This document shows positions 42,454 to 50,447 of a stretch of DNA of 64,000 bases, one piece after another. Each line of letters opens with the position of its first letter. Position 1 is the stretch's first letter. The notes beneath the pieces are model-generated. The model ran no database searches and was not told the DNA's origin. It worked only from the letters and a program-made list of their open reading frames with translations. The DNA lies in NCBI RefSeq assembly GCF_002934665.1, contig NZ_NIRS01000004.1:498501-562500 (forward strand). Direction: 5' to 3'. The position numbers and the translations under genes are program-made. Source of the DNA: Pseudomonas laurylsulfatiphila. GTDB lineage: Bacteria; Pseudomonadota; Gammaproteobacteria; Pseudomonadales; Pseudomonadaceae.

Positions 42454-42578
42454 TTCCGGCCTCTTCGCGGGCAAGCCCGCTCCCACAGTGATTGATGGCG
42501 TCCACAAATCTTGTGGCTGACCGGGTTTCCTGTGGGAGCGGGCTTGCCCCGGGCGGCGTTCCGACGAAGGGGCCGGAA
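42454..42578. repeat. REPIN with an extended right arm
   Basis: Arms GCGGGCAAGCCCGCTCCCAC and TGTGGGAGCGGGCTTGCCCC face each other. The right arm has a GGGCGGCGTTCCGACGA extension also found in the element at 51817-51950. Confidence 0.88.
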
Positions 42579-42640
42579 CAGGCGATATATCCCTAAAGCC
42601 AAACTTTTCGTCGACAAAATCAAAAACATTATTTGCTTTC

Positions 42641-42652
42641 TTTGTATACAAA
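42641..42652. promoter_or_regulatory. Perfect palindrome TTTGTATACAAA, likely operator
   Basis: A 12-bp perfect palindrome 128 bp upstream of the purine permease start. The core TTGTATACAA recurs in the hiuH/puuE intergenic region. It fits an FCD-type GntR operator pattern. Confidence 0.55.
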
Positions 42653-42780
42653 AGCATAATCCACTTCGTGCGAGTTCCTGACCAGGCGGTCAACAAATTC
42701 GCAAGTGCCTCAAAGGGTCGCTGCCACCCTCATGGGTCCGGCCCTGGAAATAACAATAAAACTCTTGAGGAGTACCCGCT

Positions 42781-44130
42781 GTGGAAAGCCGCAAATCCGA
42801 AGCATCGACGCTGGATCTCTCGCCGCCACTACGCAATGGCTTGCTGGAACGTCTGTTCAAACTCAGCTTGCACGGCACCACGGTGAAGACCGAGCTGATT
42901 GCCGGTCTGACAACCTTCATCACGATGGCCTACATCATTTTCGTCAACCCCAACATCATGGCTGACGCCGGGATCGATCACGGCGCGGCTTTCGTCGCCA
43001 CCTGTATCGCCGCGGCACTCGGTTGCCTGTTGATGGGCCTGTACGCCAACTGGCCAGTCGGCCTGGCGCCAGGCATGGGGCTCAACGCCTTCTTCACCTA
43101 CACCGTGGTCGGCACCATGGGCTACAACTGGGAAACCGCCCTCGGCGCGGTGTTCGTGTCCGGTGTGTTGTTCATGATCCTGACCTTCTCGCGAATCCGC
43201 GAATGGCTGCTCAACAGCATCCCGGTCAGCCTGCGCTTCGCCATGGGCGCCGGCGTGGGTCTGTTCCTGGGGCTGATCGGCCTGAAAACCGCGGGTATCG
43301 TCGTCGATAGCCCGGCCACGCTGATCAAGCTCGGTTCCCTGCGCGAACCCGGCCCGCTGCTCGCCGCCGTGTGCTTCCTGATGATCGCCATCCTCAGCTA
43401 TCACAAGGTGTTCGGCGCGATCCTCATCAGCATCATCACCGTGACCCTCGCTGGCTGGGGCCTGGGCCTGGTGCACTACGAGGGCATCATGTCGGCTCCA
43501 CCGAGCCTTGCCCCTACCTTCATGGCCATGAACGTCGCCGGCGTGTTCAACGTCAGCATGATCAGCGTGGTGCTGGCGTTCCTCTTCGTACACATGTTCG
43601 ACACCGCCGGCACCTTGATGGGGGTTGCCCAGCGCGCCAACCTGGTGGGCGCTGACGGCCGCATCGAAAACCTCTCCCGCGCCATGAAAGCCGACAGTGC
43701 TTCCAGCGTATTCGGTGCGGTAGTCGGTGTTCCGCCGGTCACCAGCTACGTGGAAAGTGCTGCCGGTGTCGCTGCGGGTGGTCGGACTGGTCTTACCGCA
43801 GTCACCGTGGGTGTGCTATTTATAGCGGCAATGTTTTTCGCACCACTGGCCGGCATGATTCCCGCCTATGCCACCGCTGGCGCACTGATTTATGTGGCAA
43901 TGCTGATGATGGGCGGCATGGCCCACATCGAATGGGATGAAGCGACCGACAGCATCCCGGCGATCGTCACCGCAATCATGATGCCTCTGACCTTCTCGGT
44001 CGCTGATGGCATCGCGCTGGGCTTCATCACCTACGTGGCGTTGAAGGCCGGTACCGGCAAGTACAAGGAAATCTCCGTCAGTCTGTGGGTGCTCTGCGCG
44101 ATCTTCATCGCCAAGTTCATCTTCCTGTAA
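42781..44130 (+). CDS. AzgA-type NCS2 purine permease
   Basis: A 449-residue, ~14-helix permease of the AzgA/GhxP branch of the NCS2 family, taking up adenine, guanine or hypoxanthine with protons. Family blocks are TELIAGLTTFITMAYIIFVN, the AlaProGlyMetGlyLeuAsnAlaPhe segment and VGVPPVTSYVESAAGVAAGGRTG. The start is GTG with GAGGAG eight bases upstream. It may feed purines into the urate pathway encoded 3 kb downstream, with which it shares an operator-like palindrome. Confidence 0.92.
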   Translation: MESRKSEASTLDLSPPLRNGLLERLFKLSLHGTTVKTELIAGLTTFITMAYIIFVNPNIMADAGIDHGAAFVATCIAAALGCLLMGLYANWPVGLAPGMGLNAFFTYTVVGTMGYNWETALGAVFVSGVLFMILTFSRIREWLLNSIPVSLRFAMGAGVGLFLGLIGLKTAGIVVDSPATLIKLGSLREPGPLLAAVCFLMIAILSYHKVFGAILISIITVTLAGWGLGLVHYEGIMSAPPSLAPTFMAMNVAGVFNVSMISVVLAFLFVHMFDTAGTLMGVAQRANLVGADGRIENLSRAMKADSASSVFGAVVGVPPVTSYVESAAGVAAGGRTGLTAVTVGVLFIAAMFFAPLAGMIPAYATAGALIYVAMLMMGGMAHIEWDEATDSIPAIVTAIMMPLTFSVADGIALGFITYVALKAGTGKYKEISVSLWVLCAIFIAKFIFL

Positions 44131-44157
44131 GCCTTACGCGGGACCCGCTTCAAAACA

Positions 44158-44183
44158 GCCTCACCCCGTCGGGTGAGGCTTTT
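44158..44183 (+). terminator. Rho-independent terminator
   Basis: GCCTCACC/GGTGAGGC stem followed by TTTT between the permease and LysE genes. Confidence 0.85.
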
Positions 44184-44202
44184 GTGCAAATGGAGGAAAG
44201 TG

Positions 44203-44829
44203 ATGAGTCTGGAAACCTGGCTGCTGTTCAGCGGCGCTGCGCTGATAGTGATCCTGATCCCGGGGCCGCTGTCTTTGCTGATGATCAGCAACAGTCTGAA
44301 TTACGGCCTGCGCCGCTCTTACCCGGCCTTTCTCGGCGGCGTGTCCGCATCGATCTGCCTGCTGAGTGCGTCGGCGCTAGGCCTGGGTGCGTTGTTGCTG
44401 GCGTCGGAACAGCTGTTCAGCGCCCTGAAGATTCTTGGCGCCCTTTACCTGTTCTACCTCGCCTGGCAGAGCTGGCAGCAATCGCGCCTGCCTTCCCATG
44501 GCGCTGAAGTGCCACAGGCCGCGCCGGTGCCACGCTTTCGTGCACTGTTCGGGCGTGCGTTCATGCTGGGCGCCAGCAACCCGAAGGACATCCTGTTCTT
44601 TGCCGCTTTCCTGCCGCAGTTCTTGAGTGCCGAACAGCCGTTCCTGCCGCAGCTGCTGGTGATGATTGTCACCTGGACACTGCTGGATCTGGCCTGCAAG
44701 TTGGCTTATGGCCTCGGCGCCCATGGTGCGGCGCGGTATCTGCGCAGCGGCAAGGGCCAGAGCTGGTTTAACCGGATCAGTGCGGGGTTGTTCAGCGGAG
44801 CGGGGGCAGCGTCCCTGCTGAGCCGCTAA
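44203..44829 (+). CDS. LysE family translocator
   Basis: A 208-residue amino-acid exporter of the LysE/RhtB family with about six hydrophobic helices. The family blocks are IVILIPGPLSLLMISNSLNYGLRR and the loop MLGASNPKDILFFAAFLPQFL. The strong site GGAGGAAAG precedes the ATG at 44203. It probably exports an amino acid or analogue; substrate unknown. It is preceded by the permease terminator, so it has its own transcript. Confidence 0.9.
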   Translation: MSLETWLLFSGAALIVILIPGPLSLLMISNSLNYGLRRSYPAFLGGVSASICLLSASALGLGALLLASEQLFSALKILGALYLFYLAWQSWQQSRLPSHGAEVPQAAPVPRFRALFGRAFMLGASNPKDILFFAAFLPQFLSAEQPFLPQLLVMIVTWTLLDLACKLAYGLGAHGAARYLRSGKGQSWFNRISAGLFSGAGAASLLSR

Positions 44830-44840
44830 ACAGCAAGAGC

Positions 44841-44907
44841 AAAAGATCGCAGCCTTCGGCAGCTCCTACATATCCCGCGTAGGAGCTACCGAAGGCTGCG
44901 ATCTTTT
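44841..44907. repeat. REP pair (REPIN), GCCGAAGGCTGCGATC type
   Basis: Opposed arms AAGATCGCAGCCTTCGGCAG and GAAGGCTGCGATCTTTTGAT between convergent genes; a short loop separates them. Confidence 0.92.
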
Positions 44908-44923
44908 GATTTGTTCACAGACG

Positions 44924-44950
44924 AAAAAAAGCCCGCAGTGTGAGCGGGCG
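44924..44950 (-). terminator. Rho-independent terminator
   Basis: On the minus strand GCCCGC/GCGGGC forms a stem followed by T7; it ends the hydroxyisourate hydrolase transcript. Confidence 0.88.
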
Positions 44951-45008
44951 AAAAACCAAAGAAGCTATATGCGCAGTCGCTTCCAGGGTGCAGCAGCTGC
45001 TTGGGGGA

Positions 45009-45362
45009 TCAGCTGCCGCGATAGGTGGAGTAGCTGTAAGGCGAAATCAACAACGGCACGTGGTAGTGATCCTGCTCGGCAGAGATGCCGAAACGCAGCA
45101 CCACGACATCCAGGAAGGCCGGCTCCGGCAGCTTGACGCCGCGGGCGCGGTAGTAATCGCCGGCATGAAACTGAACCTGATAGACCCCGGTGCGGTAGTC
45201 ATCGCCTTGCAGCAGCGGTGCATCGACACGGCCATCGCTGTTGGTTATCGCGCTGGCGACCAATTCCAGGTGCGATCCTTCAACGCGGTACAACTCGACC
45301 TTGATCGAGCTGCCCGGGCAACCGTGTGCTGCGTCCAAAACGTGTGTAGTCAAACGTCCCAT
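45009..45362 (-). CDS. uraH: 5-hydroxyisourate hydrolase
   Basis: A 117-residue transthyretin-like hydrolase (HiuH) that opens 5-hydroxyisourate to OHCU, the second step of urate breakdown. Diagnostic features are the N-terminal LTTHVLDAAHGCPGSS, the HxGDYYRARG region and the C-terminal tetrapeptide YRGS. It is divergent from puuE across a 428-bp region that has two copies of the TTGTAYACAA palindrome. Confidence 0.95.
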   Translation of the reverse strand: MGRLTTHVLDAAHGCPGSSIKVELYRVEGSHLELVASAITNSDGRVDAPLLQGDDYRTGVYQVQFHAGDYYRARGVKLPEPAFLDVVVLRFGISAEQDHYHVPLLISPYSYSTYRGS

Positions 45363-45493
45363 TGATTCTGCGCGCCTGCCTGCGTGGAGCAGTCAGACTT
45401 CGCGCCTCCCGAAGTCAGTTGAAAAGGAGACCGCACCGATTCGGAGCACGAAAAGTTGCGGCGAGCGACTGATTAAGACACTTTTCAAAAAAA

Positions 45494-45503
45494 TTGTACA
45501 CAA
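45494..45503. promoter_or_regulatory. TTGTACACAA operator-like site
   Basis: One base away from the perfect palindrome TTGTATACAA at 45694 and 42642. It lies about 130 bp upstream of the uraH start. Confidence 0.45.
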
Positions 45504-45693
45504 TAAAAACGACATTTTTCGCGTTATACCCGCCACTTGCACCGCCGATTTCCCGCCGAACTGCACACCCTATGTACCCTTCATCAAATTACTGACCAGT
45601 CAGGCAGATTTCTTGCAGGCTCACGCCAATAGCAGTAAAAGATGACAGTCGGTTAAAAATGCGAAAATTCAGGCTTACAAAGTGAATATAAAG

Positions 45694-45703
45694 TTGTATA
45701 CAA
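45694..45703. promoter_or_regulatory. TTGTATACAA operator-like palindrome
   Basis: A perfect 10-bp palindrome, 87 bp upstream of puuE, next to AT-rich sequence (AATATAAAG) that could be the -10 region. The same core stands before the purine permease at 42641. Confidence 0.55.
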
Positions 45704-45790
45704 TCAGCCCATCGCTGTGACGCCAGCCTGCCACCCAATCTTCAGCTGCGTCACACCAACCGTCATCATCGAACAAGAAGGAAGCCTGCA

Positions 45791-46717
45791 GTGAGCGCTG
45801 ACTACCCACGCGACCTGGTCGGTTACGGCAGTAACCCTCCTCATCCACACTGGCCGGGCAATGCCCGTATTGCCCTGTCGTTCGTACTCAATTACGAAGA
45901 AGGCGGCGAGCGCAACATCCTGCACGGCGACAAAGAGTCCGAAGCCTTCCTCTCGGAAATGGTGTCTGCCCAGCCACTGCAAGGCGCGCGCAACATGAGC
46001 ATGGAATCGCTTTACGAGTATGGCAGCCGTGCCGGCGTGTGGCGGATCCTGAAGCTGTTCAAGGAATTCGACATTCCACTGACCATCTTCGCCGTGGCCA
46101 TGGCCGCCCAGCGTCACCCGGACGTGATCCGCGCCATGGTCGATGCCGGCCACGAGATCTGCAGCCACGGCTATCGCTGGATCGACTACCAGTACATGGA
46201 CGAAGCCCAGGAACGCGAGCACATGCTCGAAGCGATCCGCATCCTCACCGAAATCACCGGCGAACGCCCGCTGGGCTGGTACACCGGCCGCACGGGTCCG
46301 AACACCCGTCGCCTGGTGATGGAAGAAGGCGGTTTCCTCTACGACTGCGACACCTACGACGACGACCTGCCCTACTGGGAGCCGAACAACCCGACCGGCA
46401 AGCCGCACCTGGTGATCCCGTACACCCTGGACACCAACGACATGCGCTTCACCCAGGTCCAGGGTTTCAACAAGGGCGACGACTTCTTCGAATACCTCAA
46501 GGATGCGTTCGATGTGCTCTACGCCGAAGGCGCCGAAGCACCGAAGATGCTGTCGATCGGCCTGCACTGCCGCCTGATCGGCCGTCCAGCGCGTCTGGCT
46601 TCGCTCAAGCGCTTTATCGAATACGCTAAAAGTCATGAACAGGTGTGGTTCAGCCGTCGAGTCGACATCGCACGCCACTGGCAGGAAACCCACCCGTACC
46701 AAGGGGCCGCGAAATGA
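45791..46717 (+). CDS. puuE: Allantoinase PuuE
   Basis: A 308-residue polysaccharide-deacetylase-fold allantoinase that hydrolyses allantoin to allantoate without a bound metal. Features are the start (DYPRDLVGYGSNPPHPHWPG), ICSHGYRWIDYQYMDEAQE and LGWYTGRTGPNTRRLVMEEG. It is unrelated in fold to the amidohydrolase-type AllB. The start is GTG at 45791 after AAGGAAG. Its stop overlaps the uraD start by four bases. Confidence 0.95.
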   Translation: MSADYPRDLVGYGSNPPHPHWPGNARIALSFVLNYEEGGERNILHGDKESEAFLSEMVSAQPLQGARNMSMESLYEYGSRAGVWRILKLFKEFDIPLTIFAVAMAAQRHPDVIRAMVDAGHEICSHGYRWIDYQYMDEAQEREHMLEAIRILTEITGERPLGWYTGRTGPNTRRLVMEEGGFLYDCDTYDDDLPYWEPNNPTGKPHLVIPYTLDTNDMRFTQVQGFNKGDDFFEYLKDAFDVLYAEGAEAPKMLSIGLHCRLIGRPARLASLKRFIEYAKSHEQVWFSRRVDIARHWQETHPYQGAAK

Positions 46718-47229
46718 GCGCCTTTCAAACATTGAAACCATCGACATTGAGCCGCGACGCCTTCGTCAATGCCTTCGCCGACATCTACGAACATTCGCCA
46801 TGGGTGGCCGAAAAGGCCTTCGACCTGGGCCAGGATGCCTCGATCGACGAGATCGAAACCCTGCACCAGCGCATGAGCGACATCCTGTTGAGCGCCGATC
46901 ACGCCAGCCAGCTGGCTCTGATCAACGCTCACCCGGACCTGGCCGGCAAAGCCGCCGTCCAGGGCCAGTTGACCGAAGCCAGCACTCATGAACAGGCTGG
47001 CGCCGGTATTCACCAATGCACGGCCGAAGAGTTCCAGCGCTTCACCGAGCTGAACGACGCCTACAAAGCCAAGTTCAAGTTTCCCTTCATCATGGCGGTA
47101 AAAGGCAGCAACCGGCATCAGATCCTCGCAGCGTTCGAAACGCGCATCCACAACCCGGTCGACACCGAGTTCAAATGCGCGTTGGCGGAGATCAACAAGA
47201 TCGCCCTGTTCCGATTACTGACCCTATAG
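46714..47229 (+). CDS. uraD: OHCU decarboxylase
   Basis: A 171-residue all-helical 2-oxo-4-hydroxy-4-carboxy-5-ureidoimidazoline decarboxylase that makes S-allantoin. The catalytic His is in INAHPDLAGK (His73), and substrate contacts lie in SxxEQAGAG (STHEQAGAG) and KFKFPFIMAVKG. Translationally coupled to puuE (ATGA overlap). Confidence 0.95.
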   Translation: MSAFQTLKPSTLSRDAFVNAFADIYEHSPWVAEKAFDLGQDASIDEIETLHQRMSDILLSADHASQLALINAHPDLAGKAAVQGQLTEASTHEQAGAGIHQCTAEEFQRFTELNDAYKAKFKFPFIMAVKGSNRHQILAAFETRIHNPVDTEFKCALAEINKIALFRLLTL

Positions 47230-47318
47230 CAAGCCTGGCCCAGCGATTTCATGAACGCCGAAACCGCCCAGGGCCTTGCAAGCATCCCAAGCCAACTTAT
47301 TAAAGGCAGACAAGAAGA

Positions 47319-48314
47319 ATGAAAGCTTACGCCGTACCTTTCGAGAAGTTCGTCAACCTGGCCGACGCCCGCCTGGGCACCAAAATCATCTCGGTCACCG
47401 ATGACTGGTTCGCAGACGCCAACCGTCTGTTCCAACCGACCCCGGCCGTATGGAAGGAGGGCGTGTTCGATGACAACGGCAAGTGGATGGACGGCTGGGA
47501 ATCGCGCCGCAAGCGCTTCGAAGGCTTCGACAGCGCCGTGATCCGCCTGGGCGTACCGGGTTCAATCAAGGGCGTCGACATCGACACTTCATTCTTCACC
47601 GGCAACTTCCCGCCATCGGCGTCCCTGGAAGCCTGCTTCCTGGCGTCGGGCGAGCCAGATGAAAACACCCTGTGGACCGAAGTGCTGTCCGCCGTCGAGC
47701 TGCAAGGCAACAGCCACCACTACCACGAAATCAGCAACGACCAGGCCTTCAGCCACCTGCGCTTCAACATCTACCCGGATGGCGGCGTGGCCCGTCTGCG
47801 TGTGTACGGCGTGCCGTTCCGCGACTGGTCGGCCATCGGCGACAACGAGCAAGTCGACCTGGCAGCCGCCCTCAACGGTGGCCGTGCCCTCGCCTGCTCC
47901 GATGAACACTTCGGCCGCATGAGCAACATCCTCAACCCGGGCCGTGGCATCAACATGGGCGACGGCTGGGAAACCGCGCGTCGCCGTACCCCGGGCAATG
48001 ACTGGGTCATCGTCGCGCTGGGTCATGCCGGTGAAGTCGAGAAAGTCATCGTCGACACCCTGCACTTCAAGGGCAACTACCCGGACAGCTGCTCGATCCA
48101 GGGCGCCTTCGTGAAGGGCGGCACCGACAGCCAGATCGAAACCCAATCGCTGTTCTGGCGTGAACTGTTGCCAAGCCAGAAGCTGGAAATGCACGCCGAA
48201 CACACCTTCGCCGAGCAGATCAAGGCACTGGGCCCGATCACCCACATCCGCCTGAACGTGTTCCCGGATGGTGGTGTGAGCCGCCTGCGCGTATTGGGCA
48301 AGGTCGCGAAGTAA
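47319..48314 (+). CDS. alc: Allantoicase
   Basis: A 331-residue allantoicase that splits allantoate into ureidoglycolate and urea. It consists of two similar jelly-roll halves: SAVIRLGVPGSIKGVDIDTSFF and WVIVALGHAGEVEKVIVDTL, each ending with an FNIYPDGGVARLRVYG or LNVFPDGGVSRLRVLG block. AAGAAGA precedes the ATG. It follows uraD after 89 bp. Confidence 0.95.
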   Translation: MKAYAVPFEKFVNLADARLGTKIISVTDDWFADANRLFQPTPAVWKEGVFDDNGKWMDGWESRRKRFEGFDSAVIRLGVPGSIKGVDIDTSFFTGNFPPSASLEACFLASGEPDENTLWTEVLSAVELQGNSHHYHEISNDQAFSHLRFNIYPDGGVARLRVYGVPFRDWSAIGDNEQVDLAAALNGGRALACSDEHFGRMSNILNPGRGINMGDGWETARRRTPGNDWVIVALGHAGEVEKVIVDTLHFKGNYPDSCSIQGAFVKGGTDSQIETQSLFWRELLPSQKLEMHAEHTFAEQIKALGPITHIRLNVFPDGGVSRLRVLGKVAK

Positions 48315-48323
48315 TGCTGAGCC

Positions 48324-48408
48324 TGTAGGAGCTGCCGCAGGCTGCGATCTTTTGATCTTGATCTTAAAAAGCAAAGTCAAAAGATCGCAGGCTTCGCCAG
48401 CTCCTACA
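48324..48408. repeat. REP pair (REPIN) inside the ureide cluster
   Basis: Left arm GGAGCTGCCGCAGGCTGCGA; right arm slightly diverged (GCAGGCTTCGCCAGCTCCTA). It lies between alc and allA, two genes of the same pathway and strand. Confidence 0.9.
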
Positions 48409-48452
48409 GGGGCACGGTGAACCGATAACGAATTTTGGATAAGAAGAACAGC

Positions 48453-48956
48453 ATGCGCACACTGACGATTGAACCGCTGACCAAAGAAGCTTTCGCCCCT
48501 TTCGGTGACGTGATCGAAACCGACGGCAGCGATCACTTCATGATCAACAACGGTTCGACCATGCGCTTCCATAAACTGGCGACGGTCGAAACCGCTACGC
48601 CAGAGGACAACGCGATCATCAGCATCTTCCGCGCCGACGCGCAGGACATGCCGCTGACCGTCAGCATGCTGGAGCGCCATCCGCTGGGCAGCCAGGCTTT
48701 CATTCCGCTGCTCGGCAACCCCTTTCTGATCGTGGTCGCGCCACTTGGCGATGAACCTGTATCAGGCTTGGTCCGCGCCTTCGTCACCAACGGCAGGCAG
48801 GGCATTAATTACCATCGCGGCGTCTGGCACCACCCGGTGCTGACGATCGAAAAGCGGGATGACTTCCTGGTGGTTGATCGCAGTGGCACAGGCAATAACT
48901 GCGATGAGCATTTTTTCAAAGAGGATGAGCGTTTGATCCTCGCCCCCCACCAATAA
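48453..48956 (+). CDS. allA: Ureidoglycolate lyase
   Basis: A 167-residue cupin-like ureidoglycolate lyase that gives glyoxylate and urea. Features are the start (LTIEPLTKEAFAPFGDVIE), the metal-free cupin blocks MLERHPLGSQAFIPLLGNPF and GINYHRGVWHHPVL, and the usual family length. The ATG at 48453 is preferred to an ATG six codons upstream because the sequence before it (AAGAAGAACAGC) can serve as ribosome-binding site. Confidence 0.95.
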   Translation: MRTLTIEPLTKEAFAPFGDVIETDGSDHFMINNGSTMRFHKLATVETATPEDNAIISIFRADAQDMPLTVSMLERHPLGSQAFIPLLGNPFLIVVAPLGDEPVSGLVRAFVTNGRQGINYHRGVWHHPVLTIEKRDDFLVVDRSGTGNNCDEHFFKEDERLILAPHQ

Positions 48957-49006
48957 GAGAAGGTCTGATCACTCGACAACAGAGTGACAGGCGAGAGGTA
49001 AAGACT

Positions 49007-50308
49007 GTGGAAGCACATCTGTTGGAATGGCTGAACCTGAGCGTGCGCTGGGTTCACATGATTACTGGCGTGGCCTGGATCGGTGCGTCGTTCTATTTCG
49101 TCTGGCTGGAAAACAACCTCAACCGGGTCAACCCGAGAACCGGCCTGGCCGGCGATTTGTGGGCGATCCACGGCGGCGGTATCTACCACCTGGAAAAATA
49201 CAAGCTGGCTCCACCGACCATGCCGGACAACCTGCACTGGTTCAAATGGGAAGCCTACTTCACCTGGATGTCGGGGATCGCGCTGCTGTGCGTGGTGTTC
49301 TACTCCAACCCGACGCTCTACCTGCTGGCTCCGGGCAGCACCCTCAGCGGTCCTGAAGGCGTGGCCATCGGTATCGGCTCGCTGTTCATCGGCTGGTTCG
49401 TCTACTCCTTCCTGTGCGACTCGGCCCTGGGCAAACGCCCTGCCCTGCTCGGCTTCATCCTGTTCGTCCTGATCATCGGCGCGGCCTATGGCTTCAGCAA
49501 GGTGTTCAGCGGTCGCGGTGCGTACCTGCACGTCGGCGCGATCATCGGGACCATCATGGTCGGCAACGTGTTCCGCATCATCATGCCGGCACAGCGCGCA
49601 CTGGTGGCGGCGATCGCCGAGAACCGCACGCCGGATCCGGCCCTGCCGGCCAAAGGCCTGCTGCGTTCGCGTCACAACAACTACTTCACCTTGCCGGTGC
49701 TGTTCATCATGATCAGCAACCACTTCCCGAGCACCTACGGCAGCCAGTACAACTGGTTGATCCTGGCCGGGATCGCGGTACTGGCGGTGTTGGTGCGTCA
49801 CTACTTCAACACCCGTCATGACAGCCACAAGTTTGCCTGGACCCTTCCAGTCGCAGCCGTTGGCATGATCAGCCTGGCTTACGTCACCGGCCCTGCGCCG
49901 CTGAACAGCCCGGAAGTGGCCAAGGCACCCGCGAAGATCGAATACCAGCCGCTGCCGGAAACCGCAGTGGGCGGTGGTTTGAAACCCGCTGAAGCCAAAC
50001 CTGCAGAAACGCCAGCCGCCGCTCCGGCGCAAGCGTCCAACGCCGGCCCTGCCTTTGACAAAGTGCACAGCGTGATTCAGGAACGTTGCGCGGTTTGCCA
50101 CTCGGCCAAGCCCACCAGCCCGCTGTTCAGTGCGGCCCCTGCCGGTGTGATGTTCGACACCCCCGAGCAGATCCGCCAGAACGCACCGCGGATCCAGGCG
50201 CAAGCCGTCACCAGCCAGATCATGCCACTGGGCAACATCACGCAGATGACCCAGCAGGAACGTGACCTGATCGGTGCCTGGATTGTGCAGGGAGCCCAGA
50301 CCAACTAA
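49007..50308 (+). CDS. puuD: Membrane urate oxidase PuuD with cytochrome c domain
   Basis: A 433-residue integral-membrane urate hydroxylase. About eight hydrophobic helices (start SVRWVHMITGVAWIGASFYF) carry the catalytic part. A Pro/Ala-rich linker (residues ~300-345) leads to a C-terminal cytochrome c domain with CAVCH (361-365) and a probable axial Met (QIMPLGN, Met406). It makes 5-hydroxyisourate and should pass electrons to the respiratory chain instead of making peroxide. GTG start with GAGAGG upstream. It follows allA after 50 bp. Confidence 0.95.
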   Translation: MEAHLLEWLNLSVRWVHMITGVAWIGASFYFVWLENNLNRVNPRTGLAGDLWAIHGGGIYHLEKYKLAPPTMPDNLHWFKWEAYFTWMSGIALLCVVFYSNPTLYLLAPGSTLSGPEGVAIGIGSLFIGWFVYSFLCDSALGKRPALLGFILFVLIIGAAYGFSKVFSGRGAYLHVGAIIGTIMVGNVFRIIMPAQRALVAAIAENRTPDPALPAKGLLRSRHNNYFTLPVLFIMISNHFPSTYGSQYNWLILAGIAVLAVLVRHYFNTRHDSHKFAWTLPVAAVGMISLAYVTGPAPLNSPEVAKAPAKIEYQPLPETAVGGGLKPAEAKPAETPAAAPAQASNAGPAFDKVHSVIQERCAVCHSAKPTSPLFSAAPAGVMFDTPEQIRQNAPRIQAQAVTSQIMPLGNITQMTQQERDLIGAWIVQGAQTN

Positions 50309-50320
50309 TCGTTGAGAAGC

Positions 50321-50383
50321 ATCGCTGGCAAGCCAGCTCCTACAGGTCATTTACAACTCTGTAGGAGCTGGCTTGCCAGCGAT
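50321..50383. repeat. REP pair (REPIN), GCTGGCTTGCCAGCGAT type
   Basis: Opposed arms with GGAGCTGGCTTGCCAGCGAT between puuD and the NCS2 permease on the same strand. Confidence 0.92.
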
Positions 50384-50447
50384 TGGCCGCGCCGCGGTCA
50401 ACCCTGACGCACAAAATCACAAGAATAAAAAAGATCCGAGGTGTTGC

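Larger units (their letters stand above)
42424..42780. other. Intergenic region with REPIN and permease promoter
   Basis: The first half of this 357-bp region is a REPIN (42454-42578). An AT-rich segment with the perfect palindrome TTTGTATACAAA follows, then about 130 bp of leader to the GTG start of the permease. No gene seen. Confidence 0.6.
45363..45790. other. AT-rich divergent promoter region of uraH and puuE
   Basis: This 428-bp region is clearly AT-richer than its surroundings. It has TTGTACACAA at 45494-45503 and TTGTATACAA at 45694-45703, 200 bp apart. AGGCAG-N5-TTGCA at 45602-45617 has sigma-54 spacing but is a weak match. No gene seen. Confidence 0.55.

Noticed and set aside
45602..45617. 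AGGCAG-N5-TTGCA as a sigma-54 promoter for puuE
   Set aside because: The GG/GC spacing is right, but two -24 bases differ and it is ~190 bp from the start with a likely operator between; too weak to list as a site.
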